64,000 bases of DNA, taken from contig BSQZ01000108.1 in assembly GCA_033239005.1 (NCBI GenBank), positions 1,539,468 through 1,603,467 of the forward strand, read 5' to 3'. Numbering within the stretch: the first letter of the stretch is position 1; every line of letters begins with the position of its first letter. Positions 42,072 to 50,341 of this stretch are shown here, in pieces. The position numbers and the translations under genes were made by a program. Below the pieces are notes generated by a model. The model did not search any database, was not told where the DNA came from, and saw nothing but the letters and a program-made list of their open reading frames with translations. The DNA is from Lamellibrachia satsuma. Taxonomy: Eukaryota > Annelida > Polychaeta > Sabellida > Siboglinidae.

Positions 42072-43001
42072 ATGGGTGCAGGCGATTTCGATGATATCAA
42101 GACTTTGACAATCAGTGTAGTGATCATTATGAACAAAACATTGAACTTACTCGTTATCGTTGTAATCGCCAGATATCCACAATTGCGAGAAGATCGCACG
42201 GCTCTGTTCATATTCTCGCTCACGCTTTCTGATCTCGCCAACGGATGTACGTCGATGCCCATCGGCGCTGCCGTGTGCTCCAGTGCGACACCGAATGTAC
42301 GTAACATGATTCACTACCTTCCCAAGATGCATGCGTTCCTCATGACTTGGTTCACCGTTACCTCATCGCAAAGTCTCTGCTGGGTGACCGTGTGCAAGAT
42401 GGTCGCCATAACGAACCCGCTCCGCTATGAACAAGTCCTCACTCAAAATCGATGCTACTTCATAATATGTGGGATATGGTTGACTGGAGCGCTGTTGGCC
42501 GCGACGTTAGCACATTTTGCTGCAACGTGGAATCTTGATGATTGTATATTTCAATCAACAAATTCTGCATAAGCCGTTGGTCCATTGGTATTCGCTGTTT
42601 TAATCGCGATTGTGTGTCCTGCTGTAGCCATCGTTTACTCCACTACACGAATATTCTACGCCATTCTTCGTACGCACCGTCAAATTAAAGCGCAAGTGAA
42701 TTCGATTGGTGGAGAGAATGACACACTCGCAACCATCCCGTATTTAGCTTCCAAATTGATTCGTTCTGGAAGAAACGTGCTGATAATGTGCTTGGCGTTT
42801 CTCATACTAACTTTTCCGTTTGCTATATATATCTTAGTGGATACGTTTGACTTGGACATTCATTTGCCGTCATCGTATACGTGTTTAACAACATGGATTG
42901 CATTAAGCAATTCTTCTGATAAAACCGATTGCACCTGCGAGATCGGTGTTTTCCCTATCTCATCGACACAGCCCCGATCGCATAAACACAAGAAGCGATG
43001 A
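42072..43001 (+). pseudogene. Rhodopsin-like (class A) GPCR with premature stop and lost TM7
   Basis: Seven-helix receptor-like frame. TM1 contains NLLVIVVIARYPQLRE, TM2 the LSDLANG motif (the usual LAxxD region), TM3 ends near the DRY position, which here reads CKMVAITNPLRY, followed by TM4, TM5 (VFAVLIAIVCPAVAIVY) and TM6 (RNVLIMCLAFLILTFPF). An in-frame TAA at 42570-42572, between TM4 and TM5, is followed by the same frame to 43001. TM7 is cut short after WIALSNSS, with no NPxxY. The DRY motif is absent. It looks like an orphan receptor pseudogene; a second deleted copy lies at 38.7-39.1 kb. Confidence 0.8.
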
Positions 43002-43655
43002 CGTAGCAGATCGGGATCGGGAAGGGAGCCGAGATCGGTGCCCTTGCGAAAACTCTCTATTTACGTGTAACCCGCCCTCATGAGATATATATTTTTAATG
43101 TATTCAAACTGCTAGCATTTACACAATTAGTTGATAATTTGTTCCACTGAATTATCGTCCTCTTTGAAAATGAATTTTCTTACATCCATTGTCACTGTTT
43201 ATTACTAACGCTAGGATAGGCCAACTTCGTGTTCTCGAGTTCATCAACCTTCCATAAATTTGAAAAAGAAAAAGCACTTATACCAAAATAATTATTGTCA
43301 TTATCATTCAGGTTTTTTTTCCAGAAAACTATTTAATTTGATCAACCATTAAATGTTTCACATAAAATGGAAATGATCCAAAGAACCAAACATGTATTAG
43401 TAATGGAGAAAGTTGATTTCTTACCACACTGACATGAGTGCTAGTGATTACCACAGTTAACTCAGCTATAAATGAGTAAACAGCTAGAGACAGTGGTGTA
43501 AATGTGGACGAATAATCTTCGCAAAATAATTGCAGCGTGGCTGAATGCTTTCCAGAGAAGTTGGGATGGTGTTGGAATGAACAGGTGTAACAGGGGGTGA
43601 ACTGGTAACCACGTTGAACAATCCCAAGGACTGAATAGCGTGCTGTATAATAACG
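43002..43655. other. Left flank of the Polinton, no gene seen
   Basis: Host DNA between the GPCR relic and the target duplication. No feature supported. Confidence 0.35.
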
Positions 43656-43661
43656 TACCTT
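43656..43661. repeat. Left 6-bp target site duplication, TACCTT
   Basis: Identical to 61619-61624. Six bases is the target duplication length of Polinton integrases. Confidence 0.95.
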
Positions 43662-43876
43662 AGTAGTATACGGAGGTTTCTCATACCCCCTTATCGCCGC
43701 AATCTAGAGATCAAAGGAAGATCAAAGGAAAGGCCCCTAATATCGCCCACCCGTTGAAGAGTGCGCGCAGCCAATGAGAGAGCAGTAGAGCGCCCCCTGG
43801 CGAGCGTAGTTGAGCGTAGTGCATGCTGGGTAAGGTAAGCGCCCCCTAGGGACTGGAGGAGGAACGAATATTGACC
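43662..43876 (+). repeat. Left terminal inverted repeat of the Polinton
   Basis: 215 bases, complementary to 61403-61618 except for one single-base gap in a C-run near 43690 and one substitution near 43798. It contains a 10-base direct duplication (GATCAAAGGA twice). Confidence 0.97.
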
Positions 43877-44189
43877 TAGTTACGTTTACCGGAGGGTCAT
43901 TAACCTAATAAGGAGACGAACACGATCGTACGGTGCACACGTATTTTATTGAATACAACAAAGCGGCAGCAGTACAAACGAGGCGATCGTGTGTGATTGG
44001 ATACAACGAGCTGGGTATGATGAATATGAAGACGATGACGAGGCGACTTGCGAATGGTGACCATCGCGCCAGAGGTCGCGAACTTAGGGGTGTCTCCACC
44101 GCGCCAGAGGTTCGAGGGCGAGCTTACGGGTGGAGCGACCACCGCGCCAGAGGCTCAGTATGATGCGTGATAGTACGGTATACCCTTTT
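43877..44189. promoter_or_regulatory. Left subterminal region with minus-strand polyadenylation signal
   Basis: Non-coding. AATAAA on the minus strand at 43950-43945 lies 240 bases past the protease stop and could end transcripts of the whole minus-strand cluster. Three imperfect repeats built on CACCGCGCCAGAGG occupy 44064-44160. Confidence 0.6.
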
Positions 44190-44636
44190 TTACAGCAGCT
44201 TAATCCAATCGAACACGCGACAATCGTTAGCGACCAGATCGGTGCGGAAAGCATTGACGAAAGTGCTCATGGGAGCGCCGTTACAACGAAACATGATATA
44301 AGTGACGCAATATTGTCCGCAAACGTTAGACAGAGGACTCTGAAGCGTCTTGCTGTTATGAGTCCACTCGGAACAGTGTTTGTTCAAGAAGGTGCGGAAC
44401 GCCGCGTGACGAGGCGGCAGACCGTACGAACAGAAGTATTCGCCGCGCCCGTCGGAGGACAGGTACAGCGCTATCCAATGTTCGCCCGGTTCGTCGCCGT
44501 CGTCGGTGTTGCACACGAAGGCGATCGGCAAAGCGTCAATTGTTGCAGGCAGTCCATCTCGGGGTACGACGCCGCCAAAGACGGACCGGGTCTTCGGATC
44601 CATCGCCAGTAGACGGGCGATCTGCAGGGTGTCCAT
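44190..44636 (-). CDS. PRO: Adenovirus-type cysteine protease (Polinton PRO)
   Basis: 148 residues, family C5/C48-like, expected to process virion precursor proteins during particle maturation. The catalytic His is H53 (GEHW), the oxyanion Gln is Q99, and the nucleophile is C106 in VCGQYC. At the place where family members have the acidic residue of the triad (in the motif before SYGLPP), this copy has Cys69 (YFCSYG), which needs two base changes from an Asp codon. The fold otherwise looks intact, including the hydrophobic strand before the His. The start ATG is 1 base from the stop of the major capsid gene, in line with the packed cluster. Activity of this copy is uncertain. Confidence 0.9.
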   Translation of the reverse strand: MDTLQIARLLAMDPKTRSVFGGVVPRDGLPATIDALPIAFVCNTDDGDEPGEHWIALYLSSDGRGEYFCSYGLPPRHAAFRTFLNKHCSEWTHNSKTLQSPLSNVCGQYCVTYIMFRCNGAPMSTFVNAFRTDLVANDCRVFDWIKLL

Positions 44637-44637
44637 C

Positions 44638-45952
44638 TCAGTAGTCGTGGATGACGTTGCGGTTCTTGTCGATCTCCAGCACGGACTCGAATTCGGCGTA
44701 GGCGACGACGTTCACGGTGGCCCGAAGCGCTTCGCGGAAATGGAATTCTAAGCGCAGGTTGCCCTTTTGTATCAGATGAAAGCAGGGACCGTCGCACTGG
44801 TCGGGGGTAAGGTCGAAACAGAAGAAGGTGTATCCGTCTCGATAGTCGTCGCGAGTCAGACCGTTCCCCTCGTCCTGCCATAGCTTCCCGGTCGAGGTGA
44901 ACATGCTCGCGTAGCTCCTGGCGAAGAGGTTTTCTGCGAAGTTGGGCTGGAAGGGTTTGGCGGGTATCTGACGACCGTCCACGTACACGGAGACGAAGCT
45001 GATGGCGTTGTTCTTGGCGTGAAAGGGGTTTGTGGCGTACGTGCCGTTGTAGGCGTCGTTGTCGATGCAGCACAGTACGAGACGTTTCGGCAGGGAGCCG
45101 AGGAACAGGTTCTCGTGCGTGTGCGACAGAGCGCCCGTGGGAATGGAGTACACCTTGCATTCGACGGGTCGTAACGCATACTTGACCGTGGCCTGCTGGA
45201 GAGCCATGATGTGCGCCTTCTGCACGGCCGGAGTGAAGGTAGCCTTCTTGACGAACAAGGACGCGTTGACGATGATTATCTTGTACTCGTTCTGTCCACC
45301 GGCTATCAGCGCAAACTCGGGCGTGCTGCGCACCAGGCGTAACTTGACGTTGACACCGTTGATCAGGAATTTATCCTGCAGAAACATATCCACGTGGAGA
45401 CGACCCATCATGTCGACCACGCGACCGCCGGCTATGTAGTCTCGTCGAGTCACGAACCCGGGGTTAGGATCGGGTCCGGCGGCCAGCTCGGCGGCGTGCA
45501 TGCGACTAGCCTTGTCCTTGTACCACAGCTGATTCGTCAGCTGCGTCGACTTGGCATCGAATCCGTAACTCAGCAGCGTCTCTATGTATGAACGATACGG
45601 GTACGAGTTGGAGGACGAAGAGGTCACGAGCGTGTCGTTCATGGAGAGGTCGACGTGGCTGAACAGCGAATGCAAGAAGTTGTTCACCGGTCCCACGGGC
45701 TCGCCCGCATCGATAGGGTTACCGTCGGCGCGCGTCACCTTCACCTGCAGGTGGAGCATCGTGTTGGCGAGATCTATGTAGTCGTCACCCGATCCGGGGA
45801 TGAAGAATTCTATCGGGCCTCCAGAGTCCAGAGAGGCCATGGGTTGATGTTCCACCACGTGACTGTCGGCGATGCAGTTCTGAGTGGGGGTACGGTAAAG
45901 AGATCCAGCTCGGTCTTGACCCCTCGCACGACTGTCTATGCACGAACGCCAT
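44638..45952 (-). CDS. MCP: Double jelly-roll major capsid protein, N-terminus frame-broken
   Basis: The open frame 45840-44638 covers nearly all of the double jelly-roll capsid protein (about 400 residues), with the early block PIEFFIPGSGDDYIDL, the RSYIETLLSYG block and the C-terminal FEFRE-like block LRLEFHFREAL. The likely start is ATG 45952-45950, which overlaps the end of the preceding gene by 17 bases. From there the capsid-like reading moves frame twice, each time at a homopolymer: a run of four C (plus strand 45920-45923) and a run of five G (45886-45890), each apparently one base short. No ATG fits the intermediate frame. The breaks are either assembly errors or real inactivation. 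The ATG at 45840 would give a shortened protein lacking the usual N-terminal arm. Confidence 0.88.
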
Positions 45953-46337
45953 CGTTGTCGTCGAATATGTCGGCCGTGCGTTTCTTGGACGTCCGTTTCT
46001 TGCGACGTCTCGTTACTGCAGTGCCGAACGTCCTTGCACCCGCTCCTCTTATACGTTTACCAGGGGGTCGCGGAATACTGCTCAGCACGGCATCGGTGAC
46101 GCGTCGTTTGGCAGCCGTTTTTATGTTCTGGCCCGATAAGACGTCGCCAGCTATGCGAACGCCGGTCTTCAACGCTCCCCTGCCCAACGCCGCGGCACCT
46201 CTCTTGATGAGTGGCATGGCGCTGCGCAACAGACCGCCGAACAGACTGCCCAGTCCGTGACCTCGCTGGTATTGCGCACCGGCGAAGTAGGGCAGCGCAC
46301 CGCCAGCCTGACGCGCGTAATAATCGTTGTAATTCAT
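45936..46337 (-). CDS. Small basic Gly-rich virion-type protein (pX/pVI-like by context)
   Basis: 133 residues. The N-terminus is aromatic and Gly-rich (YFAGAQYQRGHGLGSLFGGL), followed by an amphipathic Ala/Leu/Gly segment and a very basic tail (RRRKKRTSKKR). Such proteins occur beside the capsid genes of Polintons and adintoviruses and resemble adenovirus core or membrane-active minor proteins in layout. That functional parallel is inference. Its ATG overlaps the stop of the minor capsid gene as TGATG, and its end overlaps the probable start of the major capsid gene. Confidence 0.75.
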   Translation of the reverse strand: MNYNDYYARQAGGALPYFAGAQYQRGHGLGSLFGGLLRSAMPLIKRGAAALGRGALKTGVRIAGDVLSGQNIKTAAKRRVTDAVLSSIPRPPGKRIRGAGARTFGTAVTRRRKKRTSKKRTADIFDDNDGVRA

Positions 46338-47167
46338 CAGAACAGTCCGGTCTTGCGTTGACGAAAATGAAGCGTCACCGACACTCTACCGTATTCGAAT
46401 GGCACGCGTCGACCCATGTCGTTCCTTATATCCACCTCGATCGAGCTGAAGCTCGAGCGCATCAGGGGCACGTAGTGCACGTTAGTGAAACTAGCGGTCA
46501 CCCTGTCACCGTGACGTCCGCTAATCGGAAGGGTACGCAACAGAGGCGCGAGAGTGTCACCCACTATACGAGACTCCACGATGTCCGTGTAGACGTAGAG
46601 GGTGTCGAACCCCTGCGTCAGGTCCACCACATCGGGCGCCTCGATGTGGAAGGGGTACGCCGAGTCGGGATGTTGGGAGTCGTCGGGGAGGACGGGATAT
46701 GACGTAACCGTCTTCGGCTCGCTGGCTACGGGTTCACGGAATCCCAACAGGGACGCGGTCGCGCTGTGGTGCGGTATGGTGAAGAGGGTGTTCTCTGTCA
46801 TGTGTAACGTCATTTTCTGAGTGACGGAACTATAGCTCATGTGAGCCTTTGTCTTCTCCGTCTGCATACTGTACAGTCCCTTGTTGACGTGATACATCAA
46901 TGATATCGGATCGTCGTAATACCCGCACGGCAACTTCGAACGGTGGGACGAGTCCGTAGCATCGAGCGTGTTGAGGAAGAACCAGACATCGTTCTCCGTG
47001 ACGTTGTACCAAGTGTGCGGATACTGGATCTCAGCCAACCCACACTCCCACTCGCCGGTAAGATCGATGCGTTGAGGCAAGGCCGTGACGTAATGGGTCA
47101 AGGTGTTGCCGGGGTGCATCTTCATGGAAGCGTTGCTAGGCAGCGTCATGTAGAAATCAGTCGCCAT
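46337..47167 (-). CDS. mCP: Single jelly-roll minor capsid (penton-like) protein
   Basis: 276 residues, the usual size for Polinton minor capsid protein, which forms the vertices of the predicted particle. Characteristic features are the N-terminal FYMTLPSNASM block, the WECGLAEIQYPHTWYN block and the LDIV-type segment near the C-terminus (SFSSIEVDIRNDMG). No breaks. The start overlaps the end of the upstream membrane-protein gene by 11 bases. Confidence 0.9.
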   Translation of the reverse strand: MATDFYMTLPSNASMKMHPGNTLTHYVTALPQRIDLTGEWECGLAEIQYPHTWYNVTENDVWFFLNTLDATDSSHRSKLPCGYYDDPISLMYHVNKGLYSMQTEKTKAHMSYSSVTQKMTLHMTENTLFTIPHHSATASLLGFREPVASEPKTVTSYPVLPDDSQHPDSAYPFHIEAPDVVDLTQGFDTLYVYTDIVESRIVGDTLAPLLRTLPISGRHGDRVTASFTNVHYVPLMRSSFSSIEVDIRNDMGRRVPFEYGRVSVTLHFRQRKTGLF

Positions 47168-47477
47168 GACGTCTCAACGTGGGATTGGGCAGTAGGTAAC
47201 CCAAAGAACTACTCAACAGAGCCGTCCACAGATTAGAATCGACGTGACCTTTCGTCAGGTTGTAAATGCTGATCAGAATGACCGTGTACAAGACGACGAC
47301 CTGACACAGAAACACGATCTCCTCTTTGGGGCACTCGGTACCGAACAGATGCCAGGGAGTGCTGTCTGGCTCGTTCGGTGCAGCGTCAGTACAGTCCTCG
47401 TGTTCGTTCGCCTCTTTCTCCTCGTCTATGATGGTGGTGGTGCAGGTCGGTGGTGGGGGTGTCGCGTCGTGTGTCAT
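47157..47477 (-). CDS. Small membrane protein conserved in Polintons
   Basis: 106 residues. An acidic N-terminal half (Pro/Thr-rich, then Glu/Asp-rich) precedes a transmembrane segment (FLCQVVVLYTVILISIYNLT) and a second, shorter hydrophobic segment with the pattern LWTALLSSSLGYLLPNP. Proteins with this C-terminal layout commonly lie between integrase and minor capsid genes in Polintons. A virion or budding role is possible but unproven. It starts 31 bases after the integrase stop. Confidence 0.75.
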   Translation of the reverse strand: MTHDATPPPPTCTTTIIDEEKEANEHEDCTDAAPNEPDSTPWHLFGTECPKEEIVFLCQVVVLYTVILISIYNLTKGHVDSNLWTALLSSSLGYLLPNPTLRRHGD

Positions 47478-47507
47478 TGCTCGAATGCAGTGTCGGCATG
47501 TGAGAGG

Positions 47508-48575
47508 CTAGTCTTTATAGTTGACGAGTCCCTTGGCATCGATCCAGCTGTTGAAGTGGGAGGAATGGCCGAACCATTTCACCAGAGCTTCCTTTCGTCT
47601 ACCGACCGTACGGCGTTTCAGTACCGCTTCAACACGGTACACCTTATCAAAGGGTACCGTCACCTTCTGCAGCTCCAGTTCGTAGAAGGTACCCTCCAGC
47701 ACTTCGCCGAGATCGTCCCGCAGCCGATACACGGGTGGATCGGAGGGGTGAACCTCGTGTATCGTGAACAACTCTTCGCTCCAGTTCGTCTCGTAGCCCT
47801 TTTCGAACGTGCGTTTGTACTTGCTGACACGCACGCGATCCGACACGTGCAACTTGGGCACGCCCTTACCATCGTGACCGTACAGACGTTGCCACACCTG
47901 TTCCTGGTTCTGTGCATTCACCTGTGACGGAGCCATACCGATCATGCGATGGCGGGCATTGTTATACGATCGCATCAGGTCCGGAAGGATGTCGATGTAC
48001 CGCCACGTCTGGTGTTTCGTGAAGTAGCGCCACATGCGCCTCTTCAACGTTCCGTTGAACCGTTCCACGACGGCTGCCTTCGTCTCCGCGTTGTGCGTGT
48101 AGAAGTAATGTATGTCGTAACGCTTCAATAGCGCCTGAACGGATTTGTTCCGGAATTCTGTGCCTTTATCCGTCTGCAAGGTCTGGGGGCGAACGTCGAC
48201 GAACGTGGATTGCAGCGCCGCCACCAACGACGCCGCGGACTTGTTCTTCATGGGAACACACCAGGCCACTTTCGAGAAGACGTCGATCATCGTGAGGAGA
48301 AAGGCCATACCGTTGTTGAAGCGTTTGAACTTCGACATGTCCACGAGATCGGCCTGCCACTGCTGATGCATACCACCCACGACGACTTGTCGTCTCTTGA
48401 AATGACGTCTCGCTGGTTTGTGTAAGGTGTAAGTGTCCTGTGCCGACAACCATGCCTTGACGGTCTTCTCTGGCAGGCGCGTGACGCGTCGCAAGCCAGC
48501 GACGCCGCCATAACTGCCTACCTTCGTGGGATCGAAGTAGACCCCACTCAAGGTGCGGTCTCCCCTCTGTGCCAT
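47508..48575 (-). CDS. INT: Retroviral-type integrase with chromodomain (Polinton INT)
   Basis: 355 residues from ATG 48575. It joins the element ends to target DNA, making 6-bp duplications. The rve core has D76 (QADLVDM), D136 (LQTDKGTEF) and E171 (VVERFNGT), with 34 residues between the last two. The C-terminal chromodomain spans about 312-354 (KVYRVEAVLKRR ... LVKWFGH ... FNSWI). An upstream open frame to 48884 is not needed: the conserved part starts at this ATG, which overlaps the stop of a 51-codon membrane ORF as TGATG. No breaks, so the enzyme could be active. Confidence 0.95.
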   Translation of the reverse strand: MAQRGDRTLSGVYFDPTKVGSYGGVAGLRRVTRLPEKTVKAWLSAQDTYTLHKPARRHFKRRQVVVGGMHQQWQADLVDMSKFKRFNNGMAFLLTMIDVFSKVAWCVPMKNKSAASLVAALQSTFVDVRPQTLQTDKGTEFRNKSVQALLKRYDIHYFYTHNAETKAAVVERFNGTLKRRMWRYFTKHQTWRYIDILPDLMRSYNNARHRMIGMAPSQVNAQNQEQVWQRLYGHDGKGVPKLHVSDRVRVSKYKRTFEKGYETNWSEELFTIHEVHPSDPPVYRLRDDLGEVLEGTFYELELQKVTVPFDKVYRVEAVLKRRTVGRRKEALVKWFGHSSHFNSWIDAKGLVNYKD

Positions 48576-48730
48576 CAAAAGAGGAGGACCGATGCGTTGA
48601 CGGGGGCGGTGACGTTGACTCCGGAGTACGACTGCTGACGAATGACGAGGAGCACGCCGACGTATACTAGGACACACACTATGGCACCCACAACGCAAGC
48701 GGTGGAACAACGGTCTAGTAGCGTAACCAT
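48575..48730 (-). CDS. 51-aa membrane ORF directly upstream of integrase
   Basis: A short ORF starting ATGGTTACGCTACTAGACCG and ending TTTTGA. It encodes one strongly hydrophobic segment (ACVVGAIVCVLVYVGVLLVI, residues 11-30) followed by a short polar tail with two NxT/S sites (NVT, NAS). This suggests a type III or type I single-pass membrane protein. Its stop overlaps the integrase ATG by one base and its start overlaps the end of the small gene before it by 16 bases, which argues that it is real. Function unknown. Confidence 0.65.
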   Translation of the reverse strand: MVTLLDRCSTACVVGAIVCVLVYVGVLLVIRQQSYSGVNVTAPVNASVLLF

Positions 48731-48849
48731 AGTCTGAATAACACCTGTTGTATAAGAACGCCGGCTGCAACGTCTCCCAGCAAGGTGAGTCCTTCGAACA
48801 ATAGCGCAGCGACGAGGGAACGGTACGCGTCCTGTGGATCGACGAGCAT
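48715..48849 (-). CDS. Small hydrophobic protein, downstream copy of a tandem duplication
   Basis: 44 residues from ATG 48849 (MLVDPQDAYRSLVAAL...). It aligns with the upstream copy at 48885-49133 (DPQD, YRS-V-A-F, QQ-LF). In the upstream copy the coding starts at an ATG eight codons earlier; here the matching codon is ACG, so the start has moved to the next in-frame ATG. One hydrophobic segment. Function unknown. Confidence 0.55.
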   Translation of the reverse strand: MLVDPQDAYRSLVAALLFEGLTLLGDVAAGVLIQQVLFRLWLRY

Positions 48850-49230
48850 GACGAACACTGTGCTACGGACACGCGTCGTACCACCTATACGGTGTTCCGT
48901 CCAGCCAATGACGACGAAGTCTTGCGTGATGCGGGGGGAGGGTGGGTGGGTGGACGAGGAATGGTCCGTTCGTCGAGCGAGGGGGGTTCGAATAACGCCT
49001 GTTGCATATAACTCTGGAGTATACCGTGAGCAATCATGTAAAGTCCACTGATAAATATCGCACCGACGATGGAGCGGTACACGTCGTCCTGTGGATCGGG
49101 CGACATGACGAACACTGCGCTCCGGACACGCATCGTACCATCCTATAGGTTGTCCCAACCAGCCAATGACGACAACGCCTTGCGTGATTCGGGGGGTGGA
49201 GTGGGCATGGTATGTTCCATTCGACGGCTC
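48725..49230. repeat. Tandem duplication, ~250-bp unit, diverged
   Basis: Unit 1 is about 48985-49230 and unit 2 about 48725-48980. Both contain TCGTCATTGGCTGG on the minus strand, then GGTACGAYGCGTGTCCG, GTGTTCGTCATG and GATCCACAGGACG in the same order and spacing, with roughly a quarter of positions changed. Confidence 0.85.
48885..49133 (-). CDS. Small hydrophobic protein, upstream copy of a tandem duplication
   Basis: 82 residues. The N-terminal part holds a DPQD motif and a hydrophobic segment (YRSIVGAIFISGLYMIAHGI). The C-terminal half is Pro-rich and ends in PPPASRKTSSSLAG, which closely resembles the last ~25 residues of the preceding 261-aa protein (PPPESRKALSSLAG). The duplication unit therefore covers the end of that gene plus this one. 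It starts 9 bases after that gene's stop. Function unknown. Confidence 0.6.
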   Translation of the reverse strand: MRVRSAVFVMSPDPQDDVYRSIVGAIFISGLYMIAHGILQSYMQQALFEPPSLDERTIPRPPTHPPPASRKTSSSLAGRNTV

Positions 49231-49928
49231 TGACGGGCGAGGGGTGACCAACTTAGCGATCGTCGTGCACTACCCGATGCAGCACGCGGAGTAGCAAGTG
49301 ACCGGCGAGAGGGAGTGACCGTCGGCTCCGGACGTATGTAGGCTCTCCTGGAGACGTTACCGACCAACGTCATGGGTAGGTTGATGGCACGGAGTTGTCG
49401 GGCGAATGGCTGCCAACCCGTCGGAGCGGCCGTACTCTTCCTCTTACGCAACAGATCATTAACGAGATCCACCACGTTACTTCCGACAACCGGCACGCCC
49501 TCGTGTATCAGTTCGCCGCGAGCGGTCCACGCGACGTCTCTCTTGAGATGCTCCATCAAACGGCTGGCTTTGGCCTTCATGGTCTTGGGAACGGTGGCCA
49601 AGACGGTGGCCTCCAGTCCGCTAATAGGGACTCGTGCCGTACCCTCCGACCCCGACTCCGACGTCACCTCCGGCTCGTTCACCGTGACCACGCGTAGCGG
49701 TTCCTTGACGCGTTTAGCGGCCAAGGCGTTGTACCGCTGCAACACCTGATTATACAGGGTCACCTTGGTCCCGTCGTCTAGGTCCGATCTATCTAGGATG
49801 GTCTTCATCTCGTCATCGAGGGCTTGCACCTTCCTGCCTAAGGTGTCGGTTGCGGGTGGGGGTGGGGGTGACCGCAGCGTGTCCAACAGTCGCGGGTCCA
49901 CCAAGGCCATCCTGCGTGCGTGCTCCAT
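49143..49928 (-). CDS. Polinton-conserved protein of unknown function (261 aa)
   Basis: The start (RRMALVDPRLLDTL), the segment DDEMKTILDRSDLDDGTKVT with LYNQVLQRYN, and the later GWQPFARQLRAINLP block match a layout widely seen in Polintons beside the ATPase gene. There is no catalytic motif. The first 70 residues look helical, the middle is acidic, and the last 60 are Arg/Ser-rich and probably disordered. It may be a virion-internal or scaffold protein (inference). Its last ~25 residues have been copied into the next gene by a tandem duplication. Confidence 0.75.
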   Translation of the reverse strand: MEHARRMALVDPRLLDTLRSPPPPPATDTLGRKVQALDDEMKTILDRSDLDDGTKVTLYNQVLQRYNALAAKRVKEPLRVVTVNEPEVTSESGSEGTARVPISGLEATVLATVPKTMKAKASRLMEHLKRDVAWTARGELIHEGVPVVGSNVVDLVNDLLRKRKSTAAPTGWQPFARQLRAINLPMTLVGNVSRRAYIRPEPTVTPSRRSLATPRAASGSARRSLSWSPLARQSRRMEHTMPTPPPESRKALSSLAGWDNL

Positions 49929-49932
49929 GTAT

Positions 49933-50304
49933 CTACCCCCCTGAGGTCAACGCCTGTCGGAGCAAGGGTAGCAAGACCGTACTTGCCAACGGTGCTAGGA
50001 AGGCCGATAGGAAACCGCCGCTCTGTCCCTCGCCAACCTGCGGCTGCAGCAAGATGCGTCGTCTTCTGGCAGCGACCGTTCGTTTATTAGCCAACTCGCG
50101 TAACTTCGTCTTGTATTTATTCAATCGTCGCCTCTGTATGGCGCTCAATGGAATGTTCTTTGTGAGTATGTTGTAGGCACACTCGGCCAGTGCACACAGC
50201 AGATCTGCGTCGGCGTTGGCGATGATGGCCTTTTTAATTTTGTTGTTCTTGACTCTGGCCAGGGCCTGTATGCACACGATGTGTCTCTTCACCAGGGCAG
50301 ACAT
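49933..50304 (-). CDS. Small basic protein with hydrophobic C-terminal tail, Polinton-conserved
   Basis: 123 residues from ATG 50304 (MSALVKRHIVCIQALA), chosen because the earlier ATGs overlap the ATPase stop and add a Cys-rich stretch unlike the rest. It has a helical N-terminal region, a basic middle (RRRLNKYKTKLRELANKRT, RRRR) and a hydrophobic C-terminus (GGFLSAFLAPLASTVLLPLL). The layout recurs in Polintons beside the ATPase. A membrane-active or core virion protein is possible; function is not shown. Confidence 0.7.
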   Translation of the reverse strand: MSALVKRHIVCIQALARVKNNKIKKAIIANADADLLCALAECAYNILTKNIPLSAIQRRRLNKYKTKLRELANKRTVAARRRRILLQPQVGEGQSGGFLSAFLAPLASTVLLPLLRQALTSGG

Positions 50305-50341
50305 GATGCGAATGAAGAGACTATCCACACACGCGGTCGTT

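Noticed and set aside
44471..45180. 229- and 107-codon frames inside the capsid gene
   Set aside because: Arg/Pro-rich shadow frames produced by the GC-rich capsid coding sequence.
48576..48884. N-terminal extension of integrase to 48884
   Set aside because: The extension overlaps the small membrane ORFs and has no integrase-like character; conserved sequence begins at ATG 48575.
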